This document shows, in pieces, positions 31,451 through 43,087 of a stretch of DNA of 64,000 nucleotides; position 1 is the stretch's first letter, and every line of letters begins with the position of its first letter. Made by a program: the position numbers and the translations under genes. The DNA lies in contig OY725501.1 of the NCBI GenBank assembly GCA_963281255.1, forward strand, positions 2,767,674 to 2,831,673. Direction: 5' to 3'. The notes under the pieces are model-generated. The model was not told the origin of the DNA and searched no databases. It saw nothing but the letters and a program-made list of their open reading frames with translations. The DNA is from Aphrocallistes beatrix. Its lineage: Eukaryota > Porifera > Hexactinellida > Sceptrulophora > Aphrocallistidae.

Positions 31451-33799
31451 ATGTCACGTATACAGAGAGGAATGGGGTTCTCAGGATTCTCTCTCAACGC
31501 TAGAGAGAGTAAGTTCAGTGGAAGCAACCCTCTCTCCGCTTCTAACAAGAAACCCGCCCCTACTCATCCACAGTCTCAGAGAGACCACCCAACATCCGTA
31601 CAGCCACTTCCTGATCCTAGCGCCGGTAGACACCCGCGCTTCCTCACAGAGGATGAGTACTTCAATGAGTCCAGCAGTGAGTCGGAGACAGGTGGCGGCA
31701 CCTGTGAGAAAGCAGACAAGGACTCTGCTAGCAGTGATAGCAACAGTGAGAATGAAGATCCTCTGGACGCGTTCATGTCCTCGATACAGGACCAGGTGAC
31801 CAAACAGGCCGGCACTGAGGGGGGGAAGGCGTCTAAGGCGGTGAGAGGGGACATAGAGCAGGCGGATGATCAGGAAACCTACTTCCAGTTCTTGGAAGAG
31901 CAAGCTAGCAAGCTGCCCCCTGTCTGCTCTGACGAGGAGGACATAGACTACGACTCGGATGGATTCCCAATCGCCCCGGACAAACCTCGGTCAATAGAGC
32001 CTCTTCCACGCGTGAACCACGAGGAAGTAGACTACCTCCCGTTCGAGAAGAATTTCTACCAGCCGCACCAAGACGTGGAGAATCTCACACGAAGAGAAGT
32101 TGCAGCTCTGAGGGAGAGCTACTCTCTGAGAGTGTCAGGTGTGGACACTTGTAGGCCCTGCATATCCTTCGCATACCTGGGACTGAGTGAAGAGCTGCTG
32201 TCAGTTCTCTCCAAGAATCAGTACTCACAGCCTACGCCCATCCAGACACAGGCGTTGCCAGCTGCGCTGGCAGGTCGAGACCTGATAGGCATAGCACAGA
32301 CAGGATCCGGCAAGACGCTAGCCTACCTCCTGCCTCTAATAGTGCACGTGCTGGATCAAGAAGAGATGCAGGAGGGGGAGGGACCCATTGGTCTCATCCT
32401 ATCCCCCACGCGGGAGCTGTGTCAGCAGATCTACTACGAGACAAAGCGGTTCTGTAAACCGTATAACATCGGTTCCTGTCCCATATATGGCGGCACCAAC
32501 CGATGGGAGCAGATTAAAGCTCTGAAACAGGCGCCGGAAATCGTGATTTCCACCCCCGGGCGCATGATAGACCTCATCAAGTCCAAGGCCACCAACCTAC
32601 AGAGGGTGACCTTCCTCGTGGTGGACGAGGCAGACCGGATGTTTGACATGGGGTTCGAGGGTCAGGTGCGGAGTTTAGTGTTCAATGTGCGGCCGGATAG
32701 ACAGACGCTAATGTTCAGTGCGACATTCCGCAAGCGAGTGGAGGGCTTGGCTCGAGAGGCGCTCACGGACCCGGTGCGTGTGTGCGTGGGCGTGGGGGGA
32801 GAGGCGAGTGAGGACGTGACTCAGCACGTGGCGGTGCTGGGCAGGGAAGAAGAGAAGTGGAGCTGGCTCACCAAACGGATCGTCAACTTCTGCACCGTCG
32901 GGAGTCTCATCGTGTTTGTAACGAAGAAGGCAGACTCGGAACTCCTGGTGAGCAAGCTCAGGACCAGGGATTTCTCTCCCTTGCTGCTGCACGGAGACAT
33001 GGAGCAAGGCGCCAGGGATGAAGTGATCATGAAGTTCAAACGGAAGGAGGAGCAGGTGTTAGTGGCCACAGACGTAGCGGCTCGGGGTCTCGACATCCCG
33101 CACGTGCGGACCGTAATCAACTACGACGTAGCTAAGACTATCGAGACGCACACGCACCGGATCGGACGCACGGGGAGAGCGGGGGAGAAGGGGGACGCGT
33201 ACACGCTGATCACCGGCAAGGATAAATTTTTCGCAGGGGACCTAGTGCGGAACTTGGAAGGTGCAAACCAGGAAGTACCACGGGATCTCCTGCAGCTAGC
33301 TCTGCAGAACGCTAAGTTCCGGAAGAGCAGGCGTGCGTGGGGGCAGGAGAAGGGGAAGAAACTGCAGGCCAAGAAGCGACTGCGTCCCGGGTTAGGGTCC
33401 ACCGAGTCCGAGCCCGCCCCAGCTCGACAGGCCGGTCCGCTCACCAGCCGCATGGACATGTACCAATCTCAGTACCGAACCAACTTTGTGAAGGCCTCCC
33501 ACTCCGACCTCGCCTCCACCTCCACACTCTCCACCTCTGCGTCACAGGAGCCCAGTCCCGCCCCAGACACTGAGAGCACTCAGGACCCTTCCCGGAAGCC
33601 CAAATCCAAAACTAGGTTCAGTAGTGCTGGTACGAAGCAAGATGACAATTCCGTGTTCAGTGCTCCCGTTGCTAGCCAGAGTGCTAAGCTGAGTTCTACC
33701 TCGAAGGAAGACAGACTGCCTCCTCCCGGGGAGACGAGACAAACTGACCCCTTCATCAAACCGCCCCCGAAGAAGAAAAAGAAGAGATGGGACATATAG
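31451..33799 (+). CDS. DDX42: ATP-dependent RNA helicase DDX42, intronless
   Basis: A DEAD-box helicase of 782 residues, a U2 snRNP-associated splicing factor in other animals. The N-terminus begins with a glycine-rich segment (RGMGFSGFSLN) as in DDX42, followed by an acidic stretch. Motifs: Q-motif region QYSQPTPIQTQALP, motif I AQTGSGKT (about 282), PTRELCQQI, TPGRMIDLI, motif II DEAD (about 391), motif III SAT, then RGLDIPHVRTVINYD and motif VI HRIGRTGRAG (about 569). The C-terminal tail is low complexity and ends with a lysine-rich KKKKKRWDI. Length is somewhat below that of the vertebrate protein, with a shorter tail. The whole gene is one exon, which is unusual for this family. It begins 141 bp after the SEH1 stop on the same strand. 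Confidence 0.93.
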   Translation: MSRIQRGMGFSGFSLNARESKFSGSNPLSASNKKPAPTHPQSQRDHPTSVQPLPDPSAGRHPRFLTEDEYFNESSSESETGGGTCEKADKDSASSDSNSENEDPLDAFMSSIQDQVTKQAGTEGGKASKAVRGDIEQADDQETYFQFLEEQASKLPPVCSDEEDIDYDSDGFPIAPDKPRSIEPLPRVNHEEVDYLPFEKNFYQPHQDVENLTRREVAALRESYSLRVSGVDTCRPCISFAYLGLSEELLSVLSKNQYSQPTPIQTQALPAALAGRDLIGIAQTGSGKTLAYLLPLIVHVLDQEEMQEGEGPIGLILSPTRELCQQIYYETKRFCKPYNIGSCPIYGGTNRWEQIKALKQAPEIVISTPGRMIDLIKSKATNLQRVTFLVVDEADRMFDMGFEGQVRSLVFNVRPDRQTLMFSATFRKRVEGLAREALTDPVRVCVGVGGEASEDVTQHVAVLGREEEKWSWLTKRIVNFCTVGSLIVFVTKKADSELLVSKLRTRDFSPLLLHGDMEQGARDEVIMKFKRKEEQVLVATDVAARGLDIPHVRTVINYDVAKTIETHTHRIGRTGRAGEKGDAYTLITGKDKFFAGDLVRNLEGANQEVPRDLLQLALQNAKFRKSRRAWGQEKGKKLQAKKRLRPGLGSTESEPAPARQAGPLTSRMDMYQSQYRTNFVKASHSDLASTSTLSTSASQEPSPAPDTESTQDPSRKPKSKTRFSSAGTKQDDNSVFSAPVASQSAKLSSTSKEDRLPPPGETRQTDPFIKPPPKKKKKRWDI

Positions 33800-34040
33800 T
33801 TTATATATTAAATTTCAAGTGAGCTTTCAATTTTTTTCAAAAATGAATATAATATAGAGCATTGCTTAGAATTTGGTTTATTATATCTCAAAGATGTAAC
33901 CAATCAAAACGAGACACAACTTATTATTCCTCACGCACTATCCTATTTACTTGAAGTCCGCCCTGTACCTAACTAGACATTTATCCTGTTATTGGCGATA
34001 GAATCGAACCAACACACTGCATCGGTAAGGTCGAATAATC

Positions 34041-34679
34041 ATGACCGGAGGTCTCTTCCTTTTCATCTGCCTACTCTTCCCTTACCTCTGCCTGAGTTCC
34101 ACAACTGATGAATTCGTGACGTGCGGTTCCCTCGTGAAACTCCTCAACTCACACCACAACGTGCGGCTGCACTCGCACCAGGTGGCCTACGCCTCTGGCA
34201 GCAGCCAGCAGTCCGTGACAGGAGTGGCTGCGATGGACGACGTGAACAGCTACTGGATCCTGAAGGGACCGCATGATAAGCCGTGCGTGAGAGGGTCCCG
34301 TATTGGCTGTGGTGACCGTCTAGTGATGCAACACAGTGCCACCAGGCTGTTCCTGCACAGCCACTACTTCACGTCTCCACTCAGCCACAACCAGGAGGTG
34401 AGCTGCTTCGGAGAGAACAACGAAGGGGACGCAGGGGACTTTTGGTCGGTAGAGTGTCCCGGGGAATTCTGGATAAAGAAAGATAAGGTCCGTCTGAAGC
34501 ACGCGATGACAGAGATGTACTTGCACATCCCAGGCGACACGTACGGCCGGCCTATCGCTGGGCAGAAAGAGGTGTGTGGCTATGCTAAGAGGCAGAGGGA
34601 GAACCAATGGAGCGTGGAAGAGGGAGTCATTATTACATTCCAAGAAACGTCTAACGATCATGTGCATACAGAGTTGTAG
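34041..34679 (+). CDS. SDF2: SDF2-like ER protein (MIR domains), intronless
   Basis: A 212-residue secreted-pathway protein. The signal peptide is GLFLFICLLFPYLCLSS, followed by the start of the mature protein with VTCGSLVKLLN. Three MIR repeats of the SDF2/SDF2L1 type follow: HNVRLHSHQVAYASGSSQQS, then GDRLVMQHSATRLFLHSH, then KDKVRLKHAMTEMYLHIPG. The protein ends in HTEL, an ER-retrieval signal. SDF2-family proteins join ERdj3/BiP in ER protein quality control. Length (211 in human SDF2) and domain layout match. SDF2 and SDF2L1 cannot be separated here. Confidence 0.93.
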   Translation: MTGGLFLFICLLFPYLCLSSTTDEFVTCGSLVKLLNSHHNVRLHSHQVAYASGSSQQSVTGVAAMDDVNSYWILKGPHDKPCVRGSRIGCGDRLVMQHSATRLFLHSHYFTSPLSHNQEVSCFGENNEGDAGDFWSVECPGEFWIKKDKVRLKHAMTEMYLHIPGDTYGRPIAGQKEVCGYAKRQRENQWSVEEGVIITFQETSNDHVHTEL

Positions 34680-34973
34680 GAGTTAGGACAATTGTATTAG
34701 GTTTTGAATATAAAATTATGACATTGTTGACCTGGTTAGGGGAATAAAGCTTACATACACGGTGCAACTTTTTGCATTCGTTATACTAAGTACTTGTACG
34801 TGTAGTAAATCATGATCCTGTCTACTACCAGTGAAATTGTCTCATCTCCATGATATGTATCTCTTCCTCTACCAAATTCATTACCATTTTTTTGACTATC
34901 GCCACAAAACATTACAGTAGAGTAGATAGATAATGTAACCAAACAATTATTTGTCTATACCATACATGTCAAC

Positions 34974-35116
34974 CTCTGCAAAGAAAAAAGCGGGACATGA
35001 GTAGTATTTTAGCGGGACAATTCCACTTTTTGGAACGTTTTCACTGGAAATTCTTGCAACATAGTATGTCCGAAAAAGTGGGACGTCTAACCAAAAACGT
35101 GAGAGTTGGCAAGCCT
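34974..35116. mobile_element. MITE (GCGGGAC repeat family), copy 1
   Basis: It begins ATGTCAACCTCTGCAAAG and ends in the inverse GAGAGTTGGCAAGCC. It contains GCGGGACATGAGTAGTATTT and GGACAATTCCACTTTTTGGA, both shared with 36211-36384. It sits between SDF2 and RPE. Confidence 0.65.
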
Positions 35117-35157
35117 ACTGTTCCATATTCTAACCAGCAGTCATCAGTATACTAGTA

Positions 35158-35847
35158 ATGGCCCTGAAGGCTTCCAGCTGTGCCTCCTGCAAGATCGGAC
35201 CCTCCATCCTGAACTCGGACCTGTCCTGTCTCGCTGCGGAGTGCGAGAGACTGATAGCAGCCGGGGCTGACTACTTGCACCTGGACGTGATGGACGGACA
35301 CTTCGTCCCTAACCTCACGTTCGGGGCTCCTGTGGTCAAGTGCCTCAGAGCCAAGCTGCCTAACGCCTACTTCGACATGCACATGATGGTGTCGGAGCCT
35401 GAGAGGTGGGTCGGTGACATGGCAGAAGCGGGCGCCAACAGCTACGTCTTCCATATCGAGGCCACCCAGAAGCCGGACGAACTGATCCAGCTGATCAGGT
35501 CGAAAGGGATGGAGGTAGGCATTGGGGTGTCCCCCGACACGCCCCTAGACAGGGTCCTGCCCTTCCTAGACAAGGTCGACCTCATCCTGATCATGACGGT
35601 GTATCCGGGGTTTGGTGGACAGAAGTTCATCCAGACAATGATGCAGAAAGTTGAGCAGCTGAGGAAGATCAGCCAGGCCCTGAACATAGAGGTGGATGGC
35701 GGCATCAACAAGGAGACGATAGAGCTAGCTGCTGCGTCGGGAGCTAACCTCATCGTGGCTGGTACCGCCGTCGTGAAGGCTGATGATCCCAAGTCCGTGA
35801 TAGAACTGCTGAGGACGCGCGTCAACAAAGTCGTGAAGCAGGATTGA
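35158..35847 (+). CDS. RPE: Ribulose-phosphate 3-epimerase, intronless
   Basis: A cytosolic TIM-barrel enzyme of 229 residues that interconverts ribulose 5-phosphate and xylulose 5-phosphate in the non-oxidative pentose phosphate pathway. Visible family motifs: GPSILNSDLSCLAAECERLI near the start, HLDVMDGHFVPNLTFG with the catalytic Asp and metal ligands, DMHMMVSEPERWV with the metal His, IMTVYPGFGGQKF, and the phosphate-binding VDGGINKET and GANLIVAGTAV. Length agrees with animal RPE (about 228). It is a single exon, and the start ATG directly precedes the conserved N-terminus. Confidence 0.96.
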   Translation: MALKASSCASCKIGPSILNSDLSCLAAECERLIAAGADYLHLDVMDGHFVPNLTFGAPVVKCLRAKLPNAYFDMHMMVSEPERWVGDMAEAGANSYVFHIEATQKPDELIQLIRSKGMEVGIGVSPDTPLDRVLPFLDKVDLILIMTVYPGFGGQKFIQTMMQKVEQLRKISQALNIEVDGGINKETIELAAASGANLIVAGTAVVKADDPKSVIELLRTRVNKVVKQD

Positions 35848-36210
35848 TGCGTTCTGTTAGAGATACGAGCGCTTCTGAGTTTTTAGGCGAATGAGTGTAT
35901 TATATTCTTTTACTGCTGATTGTTCCATTTAGATGTTAATTTTATCCGAGCTTATATACTGTGTTATTTTAATCAGGACTTATTCTGTTGTGTTCAACTT
36001 TCTTTTAGCTTATGCACTCCTCAGTGAATGGAAAACGAAATTATTCAGAACCAAGTAATATACATTAGTGCACTAGCGAAATCTAACAGTTCAATTCATT
36101 TCAAATTTGATAATTGCAAGAATTCGCAGGCAGAGGGTATCCGATAAATAAAATGGTCGGATGCCCTATGGGTATTCTTTGGATATTACCTAAGAAGATG
36201 CGAATCAAGT

Positions 36211-36384
36211 CATGCCAACCTCTGCAAGGAAAATGTGGGACATGAGTAGTATTTTATCGGGACATATATTGGTATTTGTATTTGTCCTATCCACTGAAAA
36301 GCGGGACAATTCCACTTTTTGGAACTTTTTCACGGGACATTACTTCAACATATAGTATGTCAAAAAAGCGGGACAGTTGGCGAA
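36211..36384. mobile_element. MITE (GCGGGAC repeat family), copy 2
   Basis: The same family as 34974-35116: left end CATGCCAACCTCTGCAAGG, internal GGGACATGAGTAGTATTTTA and GCGGGACAATTCCACTTTTT, right end GGGACAGTTGGCGAATATGG. Confidence 0.65.
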
Positions 36385-36417
36385 TATGGTTAATAGCCTA
36401 GTATCGTATGCTTAAAC

Positions 36418-36711
36418 ATGGTGTCTTACAATTTAGCTGTTATGACTCTTAGACGAGTTAGTTTCTACTCGAAGAAAAAGCTCGCTTCAATCTTAAAAAG
36501 GGATCGAATTAAATCAGAAAATGAAGAAGCTGTGGAGAGGTTTCTTTTTCTCGTATGTGTTCTGGGACTGTTTAAATTCGGGATTGATTTGGACAGAGAA
36601 AAATCTGAATCCTCAAACGCTAATCTATCGCATGAACGCTTGAAGGAACTTGTTCAGCTTTCACTTCCTGTCCCGTCAGGCGAAGCGAATACAGATTGCG
36701 ACCTCTCTTAA
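36418..36711 (+). CDS. Small hypothetical protein
   Basis: A 97-residue ORF. The N-terminal third is basic (TLRRVSFYSKKKLASILKR). A short hydrophobic segment, FLFLVCVLGLFKFGI, follows at about 42-56, then an acidic tail. I recognise no family. A basic start followed by one hydrophobic stretch would fit a small mitochondrial or membrane protein, but that is speculation. It stands alone between RPE and the M16 gene, just downstream of a MITE. Confidence 0.35.
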   Translation: MVSYNLAVMTLRRVSFYSKKKLASILKRDRIKSENEEAVERFLFLVCVLGLFKFGIDLDREKSESSNANLSHERLKELVQLSLPVPSGEANTDCDLS

Positions 36712-37017
36712 CTCACATCTAACCACGACTCCAATCTCTGCCATTCTCGTGTCATGGGTCGCTTACTTTTATCCAGTATTCAGTTTAACCTGTTCCGGAT
36801 AGGGTCCTTATTTACTAATAAAAGCACTTATGCACTTATTATTATTATTAGGTTAATCAGATTTGAAATGGAGGATATCGTTGAGGGATTTTAGTACAAT
36901 TATTATATTATGATATTTCTAGGGGAATTATAGCCAAGTTCAGGACTGGTGTGGTTAACTGTGCCAATGGCTATCGGCAAAACAATAAAAAGAAGGAATA
37001 ATACTGTTTTTTGATAT

Positions 37018-37110
37018 ATAGTCAGGGTCGCTTATTGTGAACCACCAGGGGACCAAAAATCTGTTCATAATAGAAATATTTTTTCGTGCAAAATATGACA
37101 AAGGAGCACT
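37018..37110. mobile_element. Fragment of CAGTCAGGGTCGCTTA MITE family
   Basis: It begins TAGTCAGGGTCGCTTATTGT and includes GAACCACCAGGGGACCAAAA, matching in inverted form the end of the complete copy at 52345-52513. The other end is missing. Confidence 0.6.
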
Positions 37111-37204
37111 TAAAATTATTGAACGCAACAAAAATTGAATTTATTTCCAACAACAATCAAAGTCATATTCTGCTCTGCAGCATTAGGCATTAGGACATAG
37201 TCGG

Positions 37205-40200
37205 ATGAGCGCCACTTCACACCATATGGCAGATTGTGCCAGGTTTGAACTGGTGGAAGAGATTGAGAAAGAAGCCTTCAAGGTCTCCAAGTTCCTTCTG
37301 CCACGAACTGGAATCCGAGTCTACCAGTGCAACGTGTCAGGTCCGCTGGTGAAGGGCTACTTCAGTCTGGCCACGGAGACTCACGACCACGACGGACTCC
37401 CCCACACGCTGGAGCACCTGGTCTTCATGGGCTCTCAGAAGTACCCGTTCAAGGGAGTCCTGGACAAGGTGGCGAACAGGTCAGTTTACCTACAGCATTC
37501 TACCGAGTAGCAGGATACTAGGATGATTTATGAGACTTTAGCTTTACTAATGGATTATATCCTAGTAATCCTTACTATTAAAACTTGATTGATCTATCTA
37601 TATATATATTTATATATCTGTAACGAATTGATTGAAGAAACTGCCAGGCACAGAAAGCTGATTTTGGCATGTGGGAGTCTTTTGGAGTTCTGAAGTTCTG
37701 ACCTCAGACGAAAATAGCTATGACGTCATTGTCACTTTTCTTATAGTAATTAGAAATTTCAGTTTTTCGACTATATAACTTAGCCATTTTAGTTGATAGA
37801 AGGCTGAAATTTTAATAGAATGTGTATATTAATATATCTCAAATAGGCGCCTCTGGCGGACACAAAGTGTCCGTCAGCCGCGCAGCGCAAGCAAGCGAAC
37901 CGCGCTTGTCATATATAATTATGTCGATGCTGCTGCATCAATAGTGAGGGTAGCTAGTAGGAAACTCTAACAAAAGTGATACTTACGTCCTACTAACTCC
38001 TTTGTACGTTTGAGGAAGTGTACGATTTTAAGAATCACTAGGTTCAATCCTCCAGCGAATTAATACAAGATTTCTTTAAAAACGCGTAATTTTCTCATAA
38101 AATTTTTCATTTTAAATGATTCCGGCACTCTTCGAATAAATGTATTTGCGTTTTGCACGATACGTTATAAATAGAAATTATTTTATGAAGATCTTTCAAT
38201 TCAGATGTCTGTCAGAAGGTACGAATGCCTACACCGACGTTGACCACACCTGCTACACACTAGAGACAGCAGGACACGAGGGGTTCCTCTCTGTCCTCCC
38301 CCTCTACCTCGACCACATCCTCTACCCCACCCTCACGGAGGCGGCCTACCTGACGGAGGTGCACCACGTGAATGGGAAGGGGGAGGATGCGGGGGTGGTC
38401 TACTGCGAGATGCAGGACTCAGAGCCCAAGGCGCAACACTTGATTCACTTTAAGCTGTGTGAGCACATGTACCCGGGGAGGTGCGGGTACAAGAGTAACA
38501 CCGGGGGGAAGCTTGCGGACATCAGGAATTCCTGCTCCAATGAGAAGGTATAGCCAGTGCATGGTGTGTGACGTCATAACCAACTAGCATGTTACACTAT
38601 TATATTGATAGGTGAGGGCCTTTCATAAGAAGTTCTATGTCCCCTCCAACCTCTACCTCATCATCTGCGGCTCTATTCCCAGAGACGAGTTGTTTGAAGT
38701 TCTGTTCAAGTTTGAAGACACTATTCTAGCCAAAGGTGCCCTTCCCCCAGCCATAGACCCGCCCCCCTGGTCCGCCCCGGTACCTGATCTGGAGAAGAGT
38801 GACGATTTGCGGGTAGATTTCGGTGCAAACGATGAGACAACTGGGGTGGCTCGGATTGGGTACAGGATCTGCGAGGGACACAACGTGTACGAGTTGAGTG
38901 CTCTTCAGATGTTAGGTAAGGAACTGAGTATTGGCCTAGTATTCAGTTACACTCAGTTTGTTCTTGATTGATGTTGATTGACAGTACACTTATCTTATTC
39001 AGGAGAATACCTGACCGCCACATCTGCTGCTCCCGTCCAGAAATTCATGATCGACTGTCCTGATCCGTTCGCTAACGACGTCTTCTACATCACCTACGTG
39101 CAGTCCTCCTCCAAGCTCGTGTTCAACTTCGCCTCTGTCCCCACCGCCAAGCTCAGCCAGCTGCCTCAGCGGTTCTACACCCTGCTGAAGCAGCTGGGAG
39201 AGAACACCCACGAAGACCTAACCTTCAACTTGGAGCGGATGAGAGGTATCATCCGGCAAGAGAAGAAGCGCTTTCTCTACATCCTGGAAGAGAACTCCCA
39301 TCAGTTCCTCTGTAACGCCTGCATAGTGGACTCACTCTACTATTTCGACAAATGCCTACTAGGCAAAGACCTGGACAGTATAGCTAACTTCAATAAGCTG
39401 GAAAAGGAGCCCATTGAGTTCTGGCTGGCACTCCTGAATAGATATTTCAATGAGGGACGTCATGTCTCGTGTGTGGCAGTTCCCAGTCAGGAGTTCGCCA
39501 AGAAATCTGAGAAGGAAGAGGCAGAGAGAATTGAGAAGCAGCAGTCTCTACTCGGGGAAGAGGGACTGAAGAAGAAAGAGGAAATACTAACAAAAGCGAA
39601 ATCCGACCATCAGACTCTCATTCCCTCAGATTTCCTAAATTCTCTCCCGATTCCTGATTCCAGCAAGATAGCAAAGCATGCCTGCTCTCTAGCATCCAAC
39701 TTCCCCTCTAAAGCCACGGGCGCCCCTAAGTCATGGGACATTTCTACGGACATAAAGCTAGACAGTTTCAAACTCCCTCTCATCCTCACTCACGTCAAGT
39801 CGCAGTTCTGCTGTTTCGAGCTCTACTTCGATTCCACGAAGCTGCCCATAGCAGACAAGGTCTACTTCCCTCTGCTGGTGGAGCTGCTCCTGGAGTCTCC
39901 TGTCCTGCGAGACGGGAAGCTCGTCCCTTACGAGCAGATCACACAGCAGTTGAACGAGGACCTGGTTGGATATAGTTTCGACATTGGCACCAGTAACAAC
40001 TCCCGTTTCAAGTACGGGAGCACTGTGGAATGTGTGATGCTCAAGGTCACACTCCCCATCGAGGACTCAGAGCTGGGTGTGCGCTGGTTGCACGAGCTCT
40101 GTTACAAAACGCAAATAACAGAGGAACGAATTCGGGTATTGTTAAAGATAATGATCAGCGCCATTCCTGAATTCAACAGGTCTGGTAACAAGGTCGCGTT

Positions 40201-41233
40201 AGAACTGCTCATGACTCTACTGTACAATAAAAATATTATGCAGAATGCAGGCAACTCTCTGCACCAGAAGAAGCTCCTGACTCAGCTTCTTAAAGATATC
40301 GACTCAGATGCTGGTAAGGTTGTTTCAGAACTAAATCGAATTAGGAGTTCCTTGTTTCAACTCAATAAAGTGTCTGTACACATGTACACGGACTTCTTAC
40401 GTCTCAAATCAAATCCTCTTGTGACGTTCAATAATGTGTTCAAATCAGAGCTAAGCCAACTCGACGCAAACTATTCCATTGAACGTCATATCATAAAGAC
40501 AATCAAACAGTTCCGACTGTCTCCCCCATCTTCCACTCACGGGCTAATATCTGGGGTAGCAGGTGTCGACAGCGGTTTCTTTCTGCAGCAGATTCCGCTA
40601 GACATCAAAGAGAACCTAGTGGAGGTGTGCGCGCTCCAAGTTCTCTTCTCCTGTCTCTCCATGATAGAGGGGCCGCTATGGTGCGAGATCCGGGGTGCTG
40701 GCCTCTCCTATGGCTACGGACTCGCCTATGCTAGCGTGGGAGGGTTCATCCTGTTCACGCTGCAGAGATCTGCACAGCTGGCGCAGGCGTACAAGGTGAG
40801 CAGGGACATCATCATGGGCTATGCTAACGGAGAGCGTAAGATTTCGCAGGAGGAGTTTATTGCGGGGAAAAATTCAATCGTGTTTGACTTCGTGGAGAGT
40901 GTGAGCACATTTGTTTGTGTGGCAGATAACGCTTGGGACTCCGAGCTACTTCCGGGAGTGATTGATGCCAACCTGAGTCTAGAGCTCGTATCTAAGCTCA
41001 AATTGAGTGACGTAGAGGTGGTTGTTAAAAAGTACCTCCCAATGATATTCAATCCCATGTTGACACGGTGTGCAGTGGTAGCTAACCCCTCTAAGGTGGT
41101 GGAGGTACGTGCACAGCTGAAGGAACTGGGGTGTGAACTGGACTTGGTGGACAATGTCGAGGTGTTCCATCTGGGAGAGGAACTGGGTGAGGTCCATGAG
41201 GGGTCCAGTGACAGTGACGGTAGTACAGACTGA
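37205..41233 (+). CDS. M16-family metallopeptidase (C05D11.1/YOL098C-like), 4 exons
   Basis: A zinc metallopeptidase of 1050 residues in the pitrilysin/insulinase clan. Exons: 37205-37479, 38205-38547, 38612-38915, 39003-41233, with consistent phases and 3153 nt in total. The inverted zinc motif HTLEH is at about 67-71 (HDGLPHTLEHLVFMGS). It is followed by GTNAYTDVDHTCYTLETAG, the usual substrate-cleft segment. The C-terminal half has RGAGLSYGYGL near the R/Y pair expected in active M16 enzymes. A long charged helix (EKEEAERIEKQQSLLGEEGL) sits in the middle linker. The closest remembered relatives are the little-studied cytosolic C05D11.1 (worm) and YOL098C (yeast) proteins, rather than insulysin or PITRM1. 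The substrate is unknown. The first intron carries a Helitron-like insertion. Confidence 0.88.
37569..37909 (+). mobile_element. Helitron-like non-autonomous element, in M16 intron 1
   Basis: It begins TCCTTACTATTAAAACTTGA and has a TA-rich stretch, then TGTAACGAATTGATTGAAGA. It ends with a GC-rich hairpin (GGCGGACACAAAGTGTCCGT) and a terminal CGCGCTTGT. There are no terminal inverted repeats. The layout (TC start, 3' hairpin) fits Helitrons, though a clear CTRR end is not visible. The whole family member is 341 bp, shorter than the copy at 51390. Confidence 0.6.
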
Positions 41234-41263
41234 GGGAGCAGTGTGTTAGGTGTTAGGCTATTC

Positions 41264-41286
41264 ATGTGTGTGTGTGTGTGTGTGTT
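41264..41286. repeat. TG microsatellite
   Basis: About eleven TG dinucleotides just after the M16 stop codon, in its 3' untranslated region. Confidence 0.8.
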
Positions 41287-41545
41287 GCTAGAATTTAATG
41301 TTTCTTTCGATTGGGTTGTCAATGATCTCTCTAGATTGTAGATGAATTATAATATTTTTGAGTTTATGCTCGATTAGTTAAGATCCTCATAAATTGTTTT
41401 AAATTCATTTATACCATGAAATGTGTAGAAAATGTATAAAAGAGAATTTACAGTTAAAATAATTAATTTTATCATTTTCTGTGAAGTTTTTGAAACTTAA
41501 ATACAGAATACTTTCAAGCAAATATTTATATTTTCCAAAGACTAG

Positions 41546-43087
41546 ATGGCTTTCTTTGAAGAAATATGCGACTCCTCAAGTTCTGATAGTGGATCTTTGC
41601 TACAACAAATGGATAGTATTACACAATTAATTCACACAAGTTTCGACTCTCTCATTGATATTCTCACTAAACGTAAGCAGCAACATCTTGACCAAATGGA
41701 TAGTATCAAGTCTCAATATGAATTCCACCTAAAATCACGAGTATCTAGTGAAGAAAGTGTCTGTCATGCTCCTCAAAAAGATTTTCAATTTTTCAAAATT
41801 TTATGGCGATTCGATGCAACGTTTGAAAATTTGTTGTCAAAACTGGGTCAGATTGATGTGTTATTGGACACTAGCATACTGCCATACCGAATATTTCCAG
41901 AAAATCCCGTGCTGAAAAGAAAAGAAATGAGGAAGGTAATGTCAGATGGGATGTTTAGAGAGAAGAAAACGTTCTACTCCTCAATAGCTCACTTCCGTAA
42001 ATGCTGGTATGTCCTAAACGAGACTGAAATGGCTATTCTAGTCCTGGACGATTGTGGGAATGAGATTAAACACATTCCCATTAAGATCCGTGATGTGTCC
42101 ATTAAAACGAGATCTCTTGCCGTCTCAGAGAAGTACATATTCACTTGGAATAAGCAGGAGAATGCTCTGCTCACTTTCTCACATGATGGGCACCTAATGC
42201 CTCACATTCCACAAGCAGTTGAGTTCAAGTTTCCCACTAACTTAGCTGCTGGTAAGGACGACTATCTGGCCATTTCTGACTCGATTAAAAACCACGTTGT
42301 GCTGCTACAGCCCTACCTGAATGATAAGCACAGAGCTATTGGGTTTGCAAGTCATGACCCTGCCAACTTGATGCGTCCTAATGATGTCTGTTTTGCAAAG
42401 GATAATTCTATACTTGTAGTGGATTATAACAACCCCTCTGTTCACATGTTCAGTATTAAGGGGACCTGGATTTGTAGTTTTGGATCTAACCAGATCGGAC
42501 AAGAACTGAAATCTCCTAAGAATGTATTGATAACTGATCAAGGTTAGTCAAGTGCTAAACGCTATGATTTTAAAATAATTTACAATTATTTTTAATTTGT
42601 TAAGATTATATCATATAATATTCGTGCTATCAACCCAAATCAAGAGATGATCTAGGAGCGCGAGACGCTCCTTTAGACGTATGCTTTTAAGCTCGAAAGT
42701 GTTTAGGAATTTATGGGTTTGAGACTAGGAGCGAATTTCTGGAGGGCTGTATAATACTTTAACCCAAATACTGTGTGCTTTAAAACCGCGAATAGTCGGG
42801 GGAAGACCACCCGCTTTATTAGAGCATCACGGATGAGCTTGCTTGTTATTGTAGGTTATATCATCCTGTCGTGTGCACATGGATACCTGCGGATATACGA
42901 CCCCAACATCACCGTAGGCTACAGGATTGGAAGAGGGAGCTCGATGAGTAAGGAGAGGGGACAATTCTCGTTCCCCTCAAGGTTGGCTTGCTCTGAGGAT
43001 GGGAGGTTTGCTGTATGTGACTATGACAACAACAGAGTACAGTTCTTCAACCTCTCAGAGATTGTTTCGAAGAATTTTTTTGTTTAA
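41546..43087 (+). CDS. NHL-repeat beta-propeller protein, 2 exons
   Basis: A protein of 409 residues from exons 41546-42542 and 42855-43087 (phase-1 GT-AG junction, 1230 nt). The first roughly 110 residues are helical and coiled-coil-like (LLQQMDSITQLIHTSFDSLI). The rest forms NHL-type blades (RPNDVCFAKDNSILVVDYNN, then SVHMFSIKGTWICSFGS, later GRFAVCDYDNNRVQFFNLSE). No RING or B-box is present upstream. It is the same overall design as the gene at 27069 but in one frame. NHL propellers usually bind RNA or protein partners; the role here is unknown. Confidence 0.7.
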
